Source: an uncultured Mollicutes bacterium (lineage in GTDB: Bacteria; Bacillota_I; Bacilli_A; RFN20; CAG-826). Taken from it: a stretch of 12,351 nucleotides of DNA. Below the pieces are notes generated by a model. That model saw nothing but the letters and a program-made list of their open reading frames with translations, had not been told where the DNA came from and ran no database searches. A program made the position numbers and the translations under genes. This document shows, in pieces, positions 1-7,117 of the stretch. Where the stretch lies: positions 1 to 12,351 of the forward strand of contig CALBGF010000041.1 of the NCBI GenBank assembly GCA_937893635.1, in the 5' to 3' direction. The number at the start of each line of letters is the position of its first letter. The first letter of the stretch is position 1.

Positions 1-280
1 CGATGGAGAAATATTTATAAATGATGAAATATTAGAACAATCATTTATTAGTGATAGTGCAAAAAAAGCAACATATAGAAGTGGCTCAGTAGCAGCAAAT
101 AAAGACTATGAAATCCCCAATAATGCATATTTTGCTTTGGGTGATAATCGTGCCGCATCTTCTGATTCAAGAAGTCGTGGCGCTATATCAAAAGATAACA
201 TTGATGGTGTATTAAAAATTATTTATAAGCATTGTGATAATGATAAAGCTTGTAAAAGCATTTCGGCAAGATGGTATTAA
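1..280 (+). CDS. lepB: Signal peptidase I, C-terminal part (gene cut by window start)
   Basis: The first 92 codons read from base 2 and end at a TAA at 278-280; the 5' part lies outside the window. Type I signal peptidase is a membrane-anchored Ser/Lys protease that removes signal peptides from exported proteins on the outer face of the membrane. The fragment carries the conserved C-terminal signature of the family, GDNRAASSDSRSRG, at fragment residues 47-60, followed by the usual closing segment (DGVLKIIY, 68-75). The catalytic Ser and Lys would lie upstream and cannot be checked. The short tail after this segment has two Cys six residues apart (CDNDKAC, 78-84) and ends in ARWY. A lepB gene just upstream of rbgA-rnhB is a common order in Bacillota, which supports the call. 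Confidence is high for the family. Confidence 0.93.
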   Translation, partial: DGEIFINDEILEQSFISDSAKKATYRSGSVAANKDYEIPNNAYFALGDNRAASSDSRSRGAISKDNIDGVLKIIYKHCDNDKACKSISARWY

Positions 281-303
281 GCACTAAAAAGAAAGGACAA
301 ATG

Positions 304-337
304 ATAAAATCTTTATTTTAAGTAATGATTTTATATT
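304..337 (+). terminator. Possible weak hairpin after lepB
   Basis: An 8-bp inverted repeat (ATAAAATC at 304-311, GATTTTAT at 327-334) encloses a 15-base loop and is followed by a few T. It contains a single G-C pair and has a long loop, so it could be a weak terminator or attenuator of the lepB transcript, or simply AT-rich chance. A six-codon ORF with an AAAGGA site (ATG at 301) overlaps it. Confidence 0.25.
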
Positions 338-351
338 TTGGAGATTAAACA

Positions 352-1083
352 ATGATAAAAGTAAAAATGACAAAGAACTTTGCAGGATTTGAAATTATTG
401 GATCATATGATGACTTTATTGACCTTTATGATAATATTATGCTTGCTATAGGACCTGAGTGTGAAAATGAAAATATAGAGGATGCACGCTTACATGTGTT
501 GTCTTTTCTATATGATTTAAGGCATGCTTATAAGGGTCATAGAAACATAATCGTGGCGGATACTTCATTAGAAAAAGAAACAAAAAGAATTAGACAAATA
601 AAAGAAAAAGTTGATTATGAAGTATTATATAGCTTTTACTATTTAGTTCCAGATGCTTTAATGGATATTCTTATCCTTAAATATTTCGTATCTATAAATA
701 GAGAAGGAATTATTGATGAATTTGATCAATGCCGTAACACAATTCGCTTGTTTCAAAGCAAACTAATTGATGCTTTAAATACAATGCTTACTAAAGAGCA
801 AATGATAAAAGTTGAACAAGAGTTATATGATTCAATGATTTTAATAGAGGACTTTATTCTTCAATGGATTGATTTGCTTGATAAGGAATATATTTATGCT
901 ACTAAAACAAAAAGAAAAAATATGTTTATGGATGTTTTAGATAAAGTATGTAATTATTTTAATTATCCAGAATTTGCTAATTTTAAATCTGAAATAGAAT
1001 CTCTTGCAAGAGAGCATAATATACCTGTTAATGAAGTGAGAGGTCCGTTTAACGATTATGATCTTGATGATATTAAATGGTGA
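352..1083 (+). CDS. DUF6904-like protein, function unknown
   Basis: This 243-residue soluble protein has no signal peptide or membrane helix. TTGGAGA at 338-344 gives a good ribosome binding site eight bases before the ATG. I recognise the pattern of the DUF6904 family from memory. The N-terminus resembles its opening (TKNFAGFEIIGSYDDFIDLY, 7-26), with a core YDLRHAYKGHR at 54-64, then YSFYYLVPD (93-101), IRLFQ (131-135), QWIDLLDKEY (171-180), KRKN (187-190), and a C-terminal EVR...DDIKW ending. That family has no known biochemical function that I can name. Most of the protein after residue 85 looks helical, with many aromatic and acidic residues. The gene sits between lepB and rbgA, 71 bases after one and 80 before the other, where Bacillota usually have nothing. 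It may be co-transcribed with either neighbour. The family call is moderately sure; function is open. Confidence 0.72.
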   Translation: MIKVKMTKNFAGFEIIGSYDDFIDLYDNIMLAIGPECENENIEDARLHVLSFLYDLRHAYKGHRNIIVADTSLEKETKRIRQIKEKVDYEVLYSFYYLVPDALMDILILKYFVSINREGIIDEFDQCRNTIRLFQSKLIDALNTMLTKEQMIKVEQELYDSMILIEDFILQWIDLLDKEYIYATKTKRKNMFMDVLDKVCNYFNYPEFANFKSEIESLAREHNIPVNEVRGPFNDYDLDDIKW

Positions 1084-1163
1084 TTATTAAATGTTTTTTA
1101 ACTAATGATAATTATGTTAAAGATACATACTGAAAATAGTTCAAAATAGAAAGAAGGGGAATA

Positions 1164-2024
1164 ATGGCTAACGATTATAAGACAAATATCAATTGGTTTC
1201 CTGGCCATATGCAAAAAGCAACCAGAGAAATTGAAAATAGAATAAAAATTGTTGATGTAATTATTGAATTACTTGATGCACGCGCTCCTCTTTCGAGCAG
1301 AAATAATGCTTTGTTTAAGATTACTAAAGATAAAAAAAGATTATTAATTTTAACAAAAGCTGATTTAGCAGATGAAAAAATAACAAATAAATGGGTGGAT
1401 TATTTTTCATCTTTAGGTTATTTGGTGATGTGCGCTAATTTAAATGAAGCTAAATTAGTGGATAAATTAACTACTAAAATTAATATTTTAGGACAAGAAA
1501 AACATGAAAAAGAAAAAAGAAAAGGAATGAAGCCACAGCCAATTAGGACAATGATAATTGGTATTCCTAATGTTGGTAAATCAACATTAATTAATCGTAT
1601 AGCTAAACGTAATGCGGCATCTGTACAAAACACACCAGGACATACCAAATCTCAACAATGGATTAAAGTTGGCAATTCTTTTGATTTGTTAGATACGCCA
1701 GGAATTTTACAAGCAAATTACGAAGATAAGAATTACGCTACCAACTTAGCGCTTATTGGATCAATTAAAGAAACAATATTGCCTCTTGATGATTTGGGAG
1801 ATATCTTACTTGACTATTTAAAAGAATATTATGTAGAAGACATAAAAACTCGTTTTAAGATAGAGTTTGATACTAATGAAGATAATTATAGTATTTTTAC
1901 TAAAATCGCTTTAAAGCGTGGTTTACTTCAAAAAGGAGAACCAGATGTTAGTAAAGCTAAAGCAGTATTTTTAAAAGAATTTAAAGAAGGTTTAATTGGT
2001 AGAATCTCTTTGGAGCGTTTTTAG
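1164..2024 (+). CDS. rbgA: Ribosome biogenesis GTPase RbgA (YlqF)
   Basis: RbgA is a circularly permuted GTPase that acts late in 50S subunit assembly in Gram-positive bacteria. The permuted motif order is visible: the N-terminal signature NWFPGHMQKA (10-19), G4 TKAD (64-67), then G1 GIPNVGKST (133-141), the G2 region NTPGHT (156-161) and G3 DTPG (177-180). The C-terminal RNA-binding region ends in the typical GRISLERF. The length, 286 residues, is normal. After DTPG the usual family run GILWPKF is replaced by GILQANY, a small divergence. The start is supported by an AGAAGGGGA purine run at 1152-1160. The next gene, rnhB, begins on the base after this stop, so the two are surely one translational unit, as in B. 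subtilis where ylqF precedes rnhB. Confidence 0.96.
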   Translation: MANDYKTNINWFPGHMQKATREIENRIKIVDVIIELLDARAPLSSRNNALFKITKDKKRLLILTKADLADEKITNKWVDYFSSLGYLVMCANLNEAKLVDKLTTKINILGQEKHEKEKRKGMKPQPIRTMIIGIPNVGKSTLINRIAKRNAASVQNTPGHTKSQQWIKVGNSFDLLDTPGILQANYEDKNYATNLALIGSIKETILPLDDLGDILLDYLKEYYVEDIKTRFKIEFDTNEDNYSIFTKIALKRGLLQKGEPDVSKAKAVFLKEFKEGLIGRISLERF

Positions 2025-2645
2025 ATGTTACATTATGAAAAAGATTATTATACAAATGAAATAGAATTTATTGCTGGATGTGATGAAGCAGGTCGTGGCC
2101 CACTTGCGGGACCTGTTGTTTGTGCGGCAGTAATTATGCCTAAAGACTTCCAAAATGAAGTAGTTAATGATTCTAAACAATTAACAGATAAAAAGCGAAG
2201 AGAACTTTTTGAGGTTATAAAAAAAGAAGCTATTGCTTATGCAGTTGTTGAAGTATCAGCGGATAAAATTGATGAAATTAATATTTATGAAGCTTCAAGA
2301 CTAGGTATGGAATTAGCGTTAAGAAACTTAAAACACCGCTATGACATGGTTTTAACAGATTGCATGCCATTGCTTCATGAAACAGTACCAGTAGAAGCTA
2401 TTGTTAAAGGTGATGCTAAATCGTTTAATATTGCTTGTGCTTCGATACTTGCTAAAGTTACTCGTGATAACATTATGATTGAATTAGATAAACAATATCC
2501 AGAGTATCAATTTGCTAAACATAAAGGCTATGGTACTAAAGTTCATTTAGAAGCTTTAGAAAAATATGGGGCTATTGAACATATTCATCGTAAAACTTAT
2601 GGCCCAGTTAAAAATTTAAAAATAAAACAATTGACGCTTTTTTAA
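2025..2645 (+). CDS. rnhB: Ribonuclease HII
   Basis: RNase HII cuts the RNA strand of RNA-DNA hybrids and nicks at single ribonucleotides misincorporated in DNA, which starts ribonucleotide excision repair. The 206 residues carry the family motifs. CDEAGRGPLAGP (19-30) holds the first acidic pair Asp20 and Glu21. Asp112 (LTDC) and Asp130 (KGDAKS) follow, with the same 18-residue spacing as Asp108 and Asp126 of the E. coli enzyme. Then come ASILAKVTRD (139-148), KGYGTKVH (167-174) and the C-terminal RKTYGPVK. All four metal-binding acids are present, so the enzyme should be active. The ATG follows the rbgA TAG with no gap, and TTGGAG at 2010-2015 inside rbgA serves as its ribosome binding site. 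A hairpin right after the stop may end this transcript. Confidence 0.97.
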   Translation: MLHYEKDYYTNEIEFIAGCDEAGRGPLAGPVVCAAVIMPKDFQNEVVNDSKQLTDKKRRELFEVIKKEAIAYAVVEVSADKIDEINIYEASRLGMELALRNLKHRYDMVLTDCMPLLHETVPVEAIVKGDAKSFNIACASILAKVTRDNIMIELDKQYPEYQFAKHKGYGTKVHLEALEKYGAIEHIHRKTYGPVKNLKIKQLTLF

Positions 2646-2649
2646 ATTT

Positions 2650-2684
2650 AATCACCTATAAATATAATGGTAGGTGATTTTTTT
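2650..2684 (+). terminator. rnhB terminator hairpin that also encloses the dprA ribosome binding site
   Basis: A perfect 9-bp inverted repeat (AATCACCTA at 2650-2658 and TAGGTGATT at 2671-2679) with a 12-base loop runs into a seven-T stretch (2678-2684), the form of an intrinsic terminator. The downstream arm contains AGGTGA (2672-2677), the best Shine-Dalgarno match for dprA. If the stem forms, transcription may end, and in read-through RNA the dprA ribosome binding site would be paired. The pairing is seen in the sequence; the regulatory effect is inferred. Confidence 0.7.
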
Positions 2685-3453
2685 GTTAACAGGACAAGAT
2701 ATATTATTATATTTCGCTTTAAAGCATTTAGGAGACTGGGATAAAATCTATACTTCTATAAAAAATAAGGATAGATTTGATGAAGAAGAATTTATAAGTT
2801 TGAAAACAAGATTAAAGAGTTTTTATGTGACTATTATAGATGATGCTTATCCCGAGTATCTAAGACATTCTTTTAAGCCTCCGTTTGTTATTTTTTATTA
2901 TGGTAATTTAGATTTATTAATGCTTAATAATCGAATAACGGTGGTAGGATCAAGAGATTGCTCTTCTTATGGAGAACAAGCCACTCAAATGATTGTTAGC
3001 GAATTAGCAAAGGAGAATTATGTGATTGTATCTGGCTTAGCAAGAGGAATAGACGCTATTGCACATAAAGCGGCAATTGATGCAATAGGAAAAACAATTG
3101 CTGTCTTAGGATCAGGTATTGATTATTGCTATCCAAAGCAAAATAAAGCATTATATGAGAAAATTAAAAATGAACATTTGCTTATTAGTGAATATCCTTT
3201 TGATGAATGTGCTAGTAAAGATAATTTTCCTAAGCGTAATCGTTTGTTAGCGGCTATTGGTAATGCTGTTTTGGTTACTGAATTTAAAATGCCATCAGGT
3301 ACTAGCATTACTATTTCTTGTGCTTTAAATTTAGGAAAAGATATTTATTGTGTTCCTTTTCCTATTAATAAAGAGAATAGTAACAACAAGTTAATTAAGG
3401 AAGGAGCGATACTCGTAACTTCGGCATTAGATATCATGGATGATAAGAAATAA
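2683..3453 (+). CDS. dprA: DNA processing protein DprA (Smf)
   Basis: DprA protects incoming single-stranded DNA and loads RecA during natural transformation; it is also found in many bacteria not known to be competent. The Rossmann-like core is clear: VVGSRDCSSYG (87-97), SGLARGIDAIAHKAA (117-131), VLGSGIDYCYP (141-151), LISEYPF (167-173) and FPKRNRLLAAIGNAVLVTE (182-200). The start is probably TTG at 2683, five bases after AGGTGA. A GTG at 2674 is in frame but lies within that very motif and has no good site of its own. From TTG the protein has 256 residues, shorter than B. subtilis DprA (about 297), and no C-terminal winged-helix domain is evident. Late in the domain the usual VPG is VPF (224-226) and the usual GTN is SNN (233-235), so this is a divergent copy. 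Expression may be limited by the hairpin over its ribosome binding site. Confidence 0.93.
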   Translation: MLTGQDILLYFALKHLGDWDKIYTSIKNKDRFDEEEFISLKTRLKSFYVTIIDDAYPEYLRHSFKPPFVIFYYGNLDLLMLNNRITVVGSRDCSSYGEQATQMIVSELAKENYVIVSGLARGIDAIAHKAAIDAIGKTIAVLGSGIDYCYPKQNKALYEKIKNEHLLISEYPFDECASKDNFPKRNRLLAAIGNAVLVTEFKMPSGTSITISCALNLGKDIYCVPFPINKENSNNKLIKEGAILVTSALDIMDDKK

Positions 3454-3474
3454 TGATAGTTTTATACTTGATAA

Positions 3475-3503
3475 GTTATAAATAGTGATTTTATTGCTAT
3501 AAT
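3475..3503 (+). promoter_or_regulatory. Probable extended -10 promoter for topA
   Basis: TGC-TATAAT at 3495-3503 is a perfect -10 hexamer (3498-3503) with the upstream TG of an extended -10 element. The hexamer at the right distance for a -35 (GTTATA, 3475-3480, 17-base spacer) is poor, which extended -10 promoters tolerate. Transcription would start near 3510 and give a leader of about 177 bases before topA. Just downstream, TATAAGTG occurs twice (3503-3510 and 3521-3528). Confidence 0.55.
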
Positions 3504-3576
3504 ATAAGTGCTTTATGAATTATAAGTGGATCTTTTAGAATATTAAAATAATTTTTATCAAAAAAAACAAATTTTT

Positions 3577-3596
3577 CTCATTACTCTAGTAATGAG
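3577..3596 (+). repeat. Perfect inverted repeat in the topA leader
   Basis: CTCATTAC (3577-3584) and GTAATGAG (3589-3596) form an 8-bp stem with a TCTA loop. No T tract follows on the + strand, so it does not look like a terminator. It could be an mRNA leader hairpin or, as a near-palindrome of 20 bases, a protein binding site. It lies about 31 bases before a small ORF and 90 before topA. Confidence 0.6.
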
Positions 3597-3627
3597 TATA
3601 AAAATCATTATATATAAAGGAAAAATA

Positions 3628-3690
3628 ATGTTTGACAAATGTGAAAAAAAGATTAAATATTTAATAGTCTATAAGGAGGGATTAGTATGA
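3628..3690 (+). CDS. Possible 20-residue leader peptide overlapping the topA start
   Basis: An ATG at 3628, six bases after AAAGGA (3616-3621), opens a 20-codon frame. It begins MFDKCEKKIKYL and ends at a TGA (3688-3690) that overlaps the topA start as ATGA. The strong topA ribosome binding site (AAGGAGGG, 3673-3680) lies inside it. The arrangement is typical of translational coupling or a leader peptide. The same bases also contain a perfect TTGACA (3632-3637), sixteen or seventeen bases before an AT-rich TAAATAT, so the stretch may instead be a second topA promoter and the frame a coincidence. There is no recognisable homologue. Confidence 0.35.
   Translation: MFDKCEKKIKYLIVYKEGLV
3632..3660 (+). 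promoter_or_regulatory. Possible second, proximal topA promoter
   Basis: TTGACA at 3632-3637 is a perfect -35 hexamer. A -10-like TAAATA lies at 3654-3659 after a 16-base spacer. Transcription would start about 20 bases before the topA ATG, leaving just enough room for its ribosome binding site (3673-3680). The -10 is a moderate match, so this competes with the reading of the same bases as a small ORF. Confidence 0.35.
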
Positions 3691-5774
3691 AACTTGTAAT
3701 TGTAGAATCTCCAACCAAATGCCATACTATTGGTAAATATTTAGGTGATGAATATAAAGTTATGGCATCTTTAGGCCATGTCCGTGATTTATCTATAAAA
3801 GGAAAAAGTGGACTTGGTATTGATGTTGAACATGGTTTTAAACCAACATATGAAGTACAACCTAAGCAAATGGGTGTTGTTCGTGATTTAAAGAAAAATG
3901 CTAAAGAAGCTGATGAAGTTATAATTGCGACCGACCCGGACCGTGAAGGGGAAGCTATCGGTTGGCATTTAGCGGATTTATTAGGGTTAGACATAAATAC
4001 AACAAAACGTTTAGAATTTCATGAAATTACAAGAACAGCAATTACTAATGCTTTAAGTCATCCACGTACTATTGATATGAACCTTGTTGCTTCTCAAGAA
4101 ACAAGAAGAATATTAGATCGTATTATTGGTTTTAAATTATCCTCTTTATTACAAAATAAGATTAAATCTCGTTCGGCAGGTCGAGTTCAATCTTCTTCAT
4201 TAAAGTTATTAGTGGATCAAGAAAAACTTATTAATGAATTTGTTCCAGAAGAATATTGGACAATGAATGTTGATTTAGTTAAGGGAGATATAAAACTTAC
4301 TGCAACATTAAGCGGCGAAACTAAAGTTAAATCTGAAGAAGACGCTATTAAAATAGAAAATAGTTTAGGAAATACTGCAGAAGTTATTTCTATCGACAAA
4401 GTTCGTAAAGTAACAGAATCTAAACCGCCTTTTACAACATCCACTATGCAACAAGAGGCATTTAATCGTTATAAATTTTCTACTAAAAAGACTGCAATGG
4501 TGGCACAAAAGTTATATGAAGGTATTCAATTAGCGACCGAGACAGCAGGTCTTATTACATATATGCGTACTGACTCCGCTCGTTTAGCACCACAATTTGT
4601 AGAAAAAGCGCAAGCTTATATTAGTGAAAACTTTGGTGAAAATTATGTTGGAAAAACTAAAGCAAACAAAAATAAAAATGTTATTCAAGATGCTCATGAA
4701 GCAATTCGACCAACATCTTTAGCAAGAACACCAGAATCAATTAAAAAATATTTAACTAATGATGAATATAAACTTTATAGTTTAATTTATAATCGTGCTT
4801 TAGCTTCTTTAATGAGTGCTAAACTTGATGAAGTAACAACAATTAAATTTAATTCTAATGGTGTTGAATTAAAAGTTAATGGTGTCGTAAATGTGTTTAA
4901 TGGCTATAATGCTTTACTTAAAAGCAAAGATGAAGATGTTAAAATTCTTCCAAATGTTGATGTTGGTGAAGTATTTGAAATTCAAGATGTAGTTAAAGAA
5001 CAACATTTCACTAAAGCTCCAGCAAGATTTTCTGAGGCTAAACTTGTTAAAACTATGGAAGAAGTCGGTATTGGAAGACCATCAACATATGCATCAACAA
5101 TTGAAATATTAAAAGCGAGAAAATATGTTAATGTTGAATCAGGAATCTTAATTCCAACAGAACAAGGACTTAAAACTGACAATTTATTAGAAGAATATTT
5201 TACTAATTTAGTTGATCCATCTTTTACTGCCCAAATGGAAAAGAATCTTGATGATATTGTTGCTGGTAGTGAATCACGCATTCAATTATTACAAACTTTC
5301 TATGATGGCTTTATGACTCAACTTGCTTATGCAAAAGAGCATATTGAAAAAGCTAAAGATGAACCAAGTGGAAATATTTGTCCAAAGTGTGGTTCTCCAA
5401 TGGTGTTTAAAAATTCGAAATATGGAAAGTTTGAAGCTTGCTCTAATTATCCACATTGTCACTATATTGCTCCAAAAGAAAAAGCAGAAATTCCAAGCGA
5501 TGCTCCGATTTGTCCAGAATGTGGTTCCCCACTTGTATTAAGAAAAAACAAAAAAGGACAAACATTCTATGGCTGTAGTAATTTTCCAAAATGCCATTAC
5601 ATCATGGAAGATAAAAATGCCAAAGTGGAAGAGCCAATTATTGTTGGAAAGTGTCCAGAATGCGGTGGAGATTTAATTGTTAAACAAGGAAAATATTCAA
5701 AGTTCATTGGATGTAGCAATTTCCCTAATTGCCATCATATGGAAAAATATATCAAACCAAAGAAGGCTAAATAG
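3687..5774 (+). CDS. topA: DNA topoisomerase I (type IA)
   Basis: Type IA topoisomerase relaxes negative supercoils through a transient 5'-phosphotyrosyl link to one DNA strand. At 695 residues it matches Bacillus TopA (about 691). The TOPRIM domain starts at residue 2, with VIVESPTK (Glu7) and ATDPDREGEAIGWHL (81-95; Asp83, Asp85 and Glu87 bind metal). The active-site tyrosine is Tyr292 in LITYMRTDS (289-297), with Arg294 next to it. DAHEAIRPT (335-343) and GIGRPSTYAS (461-470) are standard family motifs. Three C-terminal zinc ribbons each keep four Cys: 565/568/585/591, 609/612/630/636 and 656/659/676/682. A strong ribosome binding site (AAGGAGGG) ends six bases before the ATG. A long leader with one or two promoters precedes it, and a terminator hairpin covers its 3' end, so it may be expressed separately from dprA. 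Confidence 0.97.
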   Translation: MKLVIVESPTKCHTIGKYLGDEYKVMASLGHVRDLSIKGKSGLGIDVEHGFKPTYEVQPKQMGVVRDLKKNAKEADEVIIATDPDREGEAIGWHLADLLGLDINTTKRLEFHEITRTAITNALSHPRTIDMNLVASQETRRILDRIIGFKLSSLLQNKIKSRSAGRVQSSSLKLLVDQEKLINEFVPEEYWTMNVDLVKGDIKLTATLSGETKVKSEEDAIKIENSLGNTAEVISIDKVRKVTESKPPFTTSTMQQEAFNRYKFSTKKTAMVAQKLYEGIQLATETAGLITYMRTDSARLAPQFVEKAQAYISENFGENYVGKTKANKNKNVIQDAHEAIRPTSLARTPESIKKYLTNDEYKLYSLIYNRALASLMSAKLDEVTTIKFNSNGVELKVNGVVNVFNGYNALLKSKDEDVKILPNVDVGEVFEIQDVVKEQHFTKAPARFSEAKLVKTMEEVGIGRPSTYASTIEILKARKYVNVESGILIPTEQGLKTDNLLEEYFTNLVDPSFTAQMEKNLDDIVAGSESRIQLLQTFYDGFMTQLAYAKEHIEKAKDEPSGNICPKCGSPMVFKNSKYGKFEACSNYPHCHYIAPKEKAEIPSDAPICPECGSPLVLRKNKKGQTFYGCSNFPKCHYIMEDKNAKVEEPIIVGKCPECGGDLIVKQGKYSKFIGCSNFPNCHHMEKYIKPKKAK

Positions 5775-5784
5775 TCTTCTTTTT
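5759..5784 (+). terminator. topA terminator overlapping the stop codon
   Basis: AAAGAAGGCT (5759-5768) pairs with AGTCTTCTTT (5773-5782) over 10 bp including one G-U, with an AAAT loop, and further T follow. The left arm encodes the last Lys-Lys-Ala codons, and the TAG stop (5772-5774) lies in the loop and right arm. A ribosome finishing topA would cover the upstream arm, so termination could depend on translation. Confidence 0.65.
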
Positions 5785-5830
5785 CTATTTGTTTGAGCAA
5801 AGTTATGTTATATTAATAAAGGTGATTAAT

Positions 5831-7117
5831 GTGAAAAAAGTAATAGTGGTAGGAGCTGGATTAGCAGGTGTAGAGGCTACATATTTTTTAATAAATAAAG
5901 GTATCAAAGTAGATTTATATGAACAAAGACCGATTAAAAATACTGGCGCGCATCATAGCGCTAATTTTGCGGAATTAGTTTGTTCTAATTCTTTGAAGTC
6001 TAATAATTTAGATAATGCTTGTGGATTATTAAAAAGTGAAATGCGCTTGATGAATAGTATAACTATGCAAATTGCGGATGAAACAAGAGTACCTGCTGGT
6101 AATGCTTTAGCGGTTGACCGTGAGTTATTCGCTAGTAAAATTACTGAAATAATTAAAAATCATCCTTTAGTTGATTTCCATAATGAGGAATATGTTGATT
6201 TTGATTCTGAGTCTTTAATCATTGTTGCTACTGGACCATTATCAAGTGAAAATATAATTCAAAAACTAGAAGCTATTACAGGAGAAAAAATGTTCTCGTT
6301 TTTTGATGCCTGTGCTCCAATTGTGGAAAAAAGCAGTATTGATTTTACTAAAGCTTATTATAAATCGCGTTATGAACAAGGTGATAATAGTTACATCAAT
6401 TGTGCCATGAATAAAGAAGAATATGAAAAATTTTATGATGCTTTAATAAATGCTGAACTTGCCGAATTACATGATTTTGATAAAAAGTATTTTGAAGGTT
6501 GTATGCCAATTGAAGCAATGGCAAGAAGAGGAGAAAAAACTTTACGTTATGGACCTTTAAAACCAATGGGACTAAGAAGAACACCAGAAGATCGTCCTTA
6601 TGCTGTTGTACAATTAAGACAAGATAATGTCGTTGGTAGTTTATATAATATCGTCGGCTTTCAAACTAATTTAACATATAGCGAACAAAAAAGAGTTTTC
6701 TCGCTTATTCCAGGATTAGAAAATGCTAAATATGTTAGATATGGTTTAATGCATCGTAATACTTATATTTGCGCTCCGAAACATTTGAATAGGGATTTAT
6801 CACTTAAAAATGCTCCGTCCATTTTTATTGCTGGACAATTATCAGGTGTAGAAGGATATGTTGAAAGTGCATGTTCAGGCATTATTGCGGCAATAAGTGT
6901 TTATAAAAGACTAAAAGGAGATGAATTTATTGCTCCACCAATAAATACAATGATTGGTGCTTTATTAAATTACTTAGCGATATGTTCTCCAAGCGATTTT
7001 TCACCAATGAATGCTAATTACGGAATTGTTCCGCGTGATACTAAACTTGAAAAAATCGAAGTAAGTAATATTGCTCTTGCTTCATTAAAAGACTGGTGGA
7101 ATCATAATTATGAGTGA
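5831..7117 (+). CDS. trmFO: tRNA uracil-54 C5-methyltransferase TrmFO (folate/FAD dependent)
   Basis: TrmFO makes ribothymidine at position 54 of the tRNA T-loop, using methylene-tetrahydrofolate and reduced FAD. The start is taken as GTG at 5831 because AGGTGA (5820-5825) lies five bases upstream and the protein then opens with the FAD-binding VIVVGAGLAGVEA (4-16). An in-frame TTG at 5789 would add 14 residues before the fold and lacks a site. From 5831 there are 428 residues, against about 435 in B. subtilis. The catalytic Cys pair appears as Cys51 (LVCSNSLKSN) and Cys224 (FEGCMPIE). RYGPLKPMGL (239-248), GFQTNLTYSEQ (276-286) and IFIAGQLSGVEGYVESACSG (331-350) are typical. The gene follows the topA terminator by about 46 bases. 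A TGTTATATT at 5806-5814 could be an extended -10, but it lies very close to the start, so read-through from topA is equally possible. Confidence 0.96.
   Translation: MKKVIVVGAGLAGVEATYFLINKGIKVDLYEQRPIKNTGAHHSANFAELVCSNSLKSNNLDNACGLLKSEMRLMNSITMQIADETRVPAGNALAVDRELFASKITEIIKNHPLVDFHNEEYVDFDSESLIIVATGPLSSENIIQKLEAITGEKMFSFFDACAPIVEKSSIDFTKAYYKSRYEQGDNSYINCAMNKEEYEKFYDALINAELAELHDFDKKYFEGCMPIEAMARRGEKTLRYGPLKPMGLRRTPEDRPYAVVQLRQDNVVGSLYNIVGFQTNLTYSEQKRVFSLIPGLENAKYVRYGLMHRNTYICAPKHLNRDLSLKNAPSIFIAGQLSGVEGYVESACSGIIAAISVYKRLKGDEFIAPPINTMIGALLNYLAICSPSDFSPMNANYGIVPRDTKLEKIEVSNIALASLKDWWNHNYE

Noticed and set aside
301..321. Six-codon ORF with an AAAGGA site after lepB
   Set aside because: It encodes only MIKSLF, overlaps a weak hairpin, and short frames of this kind are common in AT-rich spacers.
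1418..1648. Minus-strand ORF inside rbgA, and similar antisense ORFs at 3653-3994, 4217-4444, 4982-5281, 6396-6584, 9121-9372 and 10016-10330
   Set aside because: All lie opposite conserved genes, show no recognisable protein features, and are explained as shadows of the + strand codons.
3577..3596. Inverted repeat before topA as a terminator
   Set aside because: No T tract follows on the + strand, and the minus strand carries no nearby gene that would need one.
5323..5541. Plus-strand ORF inside topA in another frame
   Set aside because: It overlaps the zinc-ribbon region, whose Cys motifs are intact in the topA frame.
5375..5740. Repeated Cys-rich blocks at the topA end as a DNA repeat
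   Set aside because: These are the three zinc-ribbon domains normal for this enzyme, similar in protein but diverged in DNA.
5789..5830. Upstream TTG start for trmFO
   Set aside because: It has no ribosome binding site and would add 14 residues before the FAD-binding motif; GTG at 5831 has AGGTGA at the right distance.
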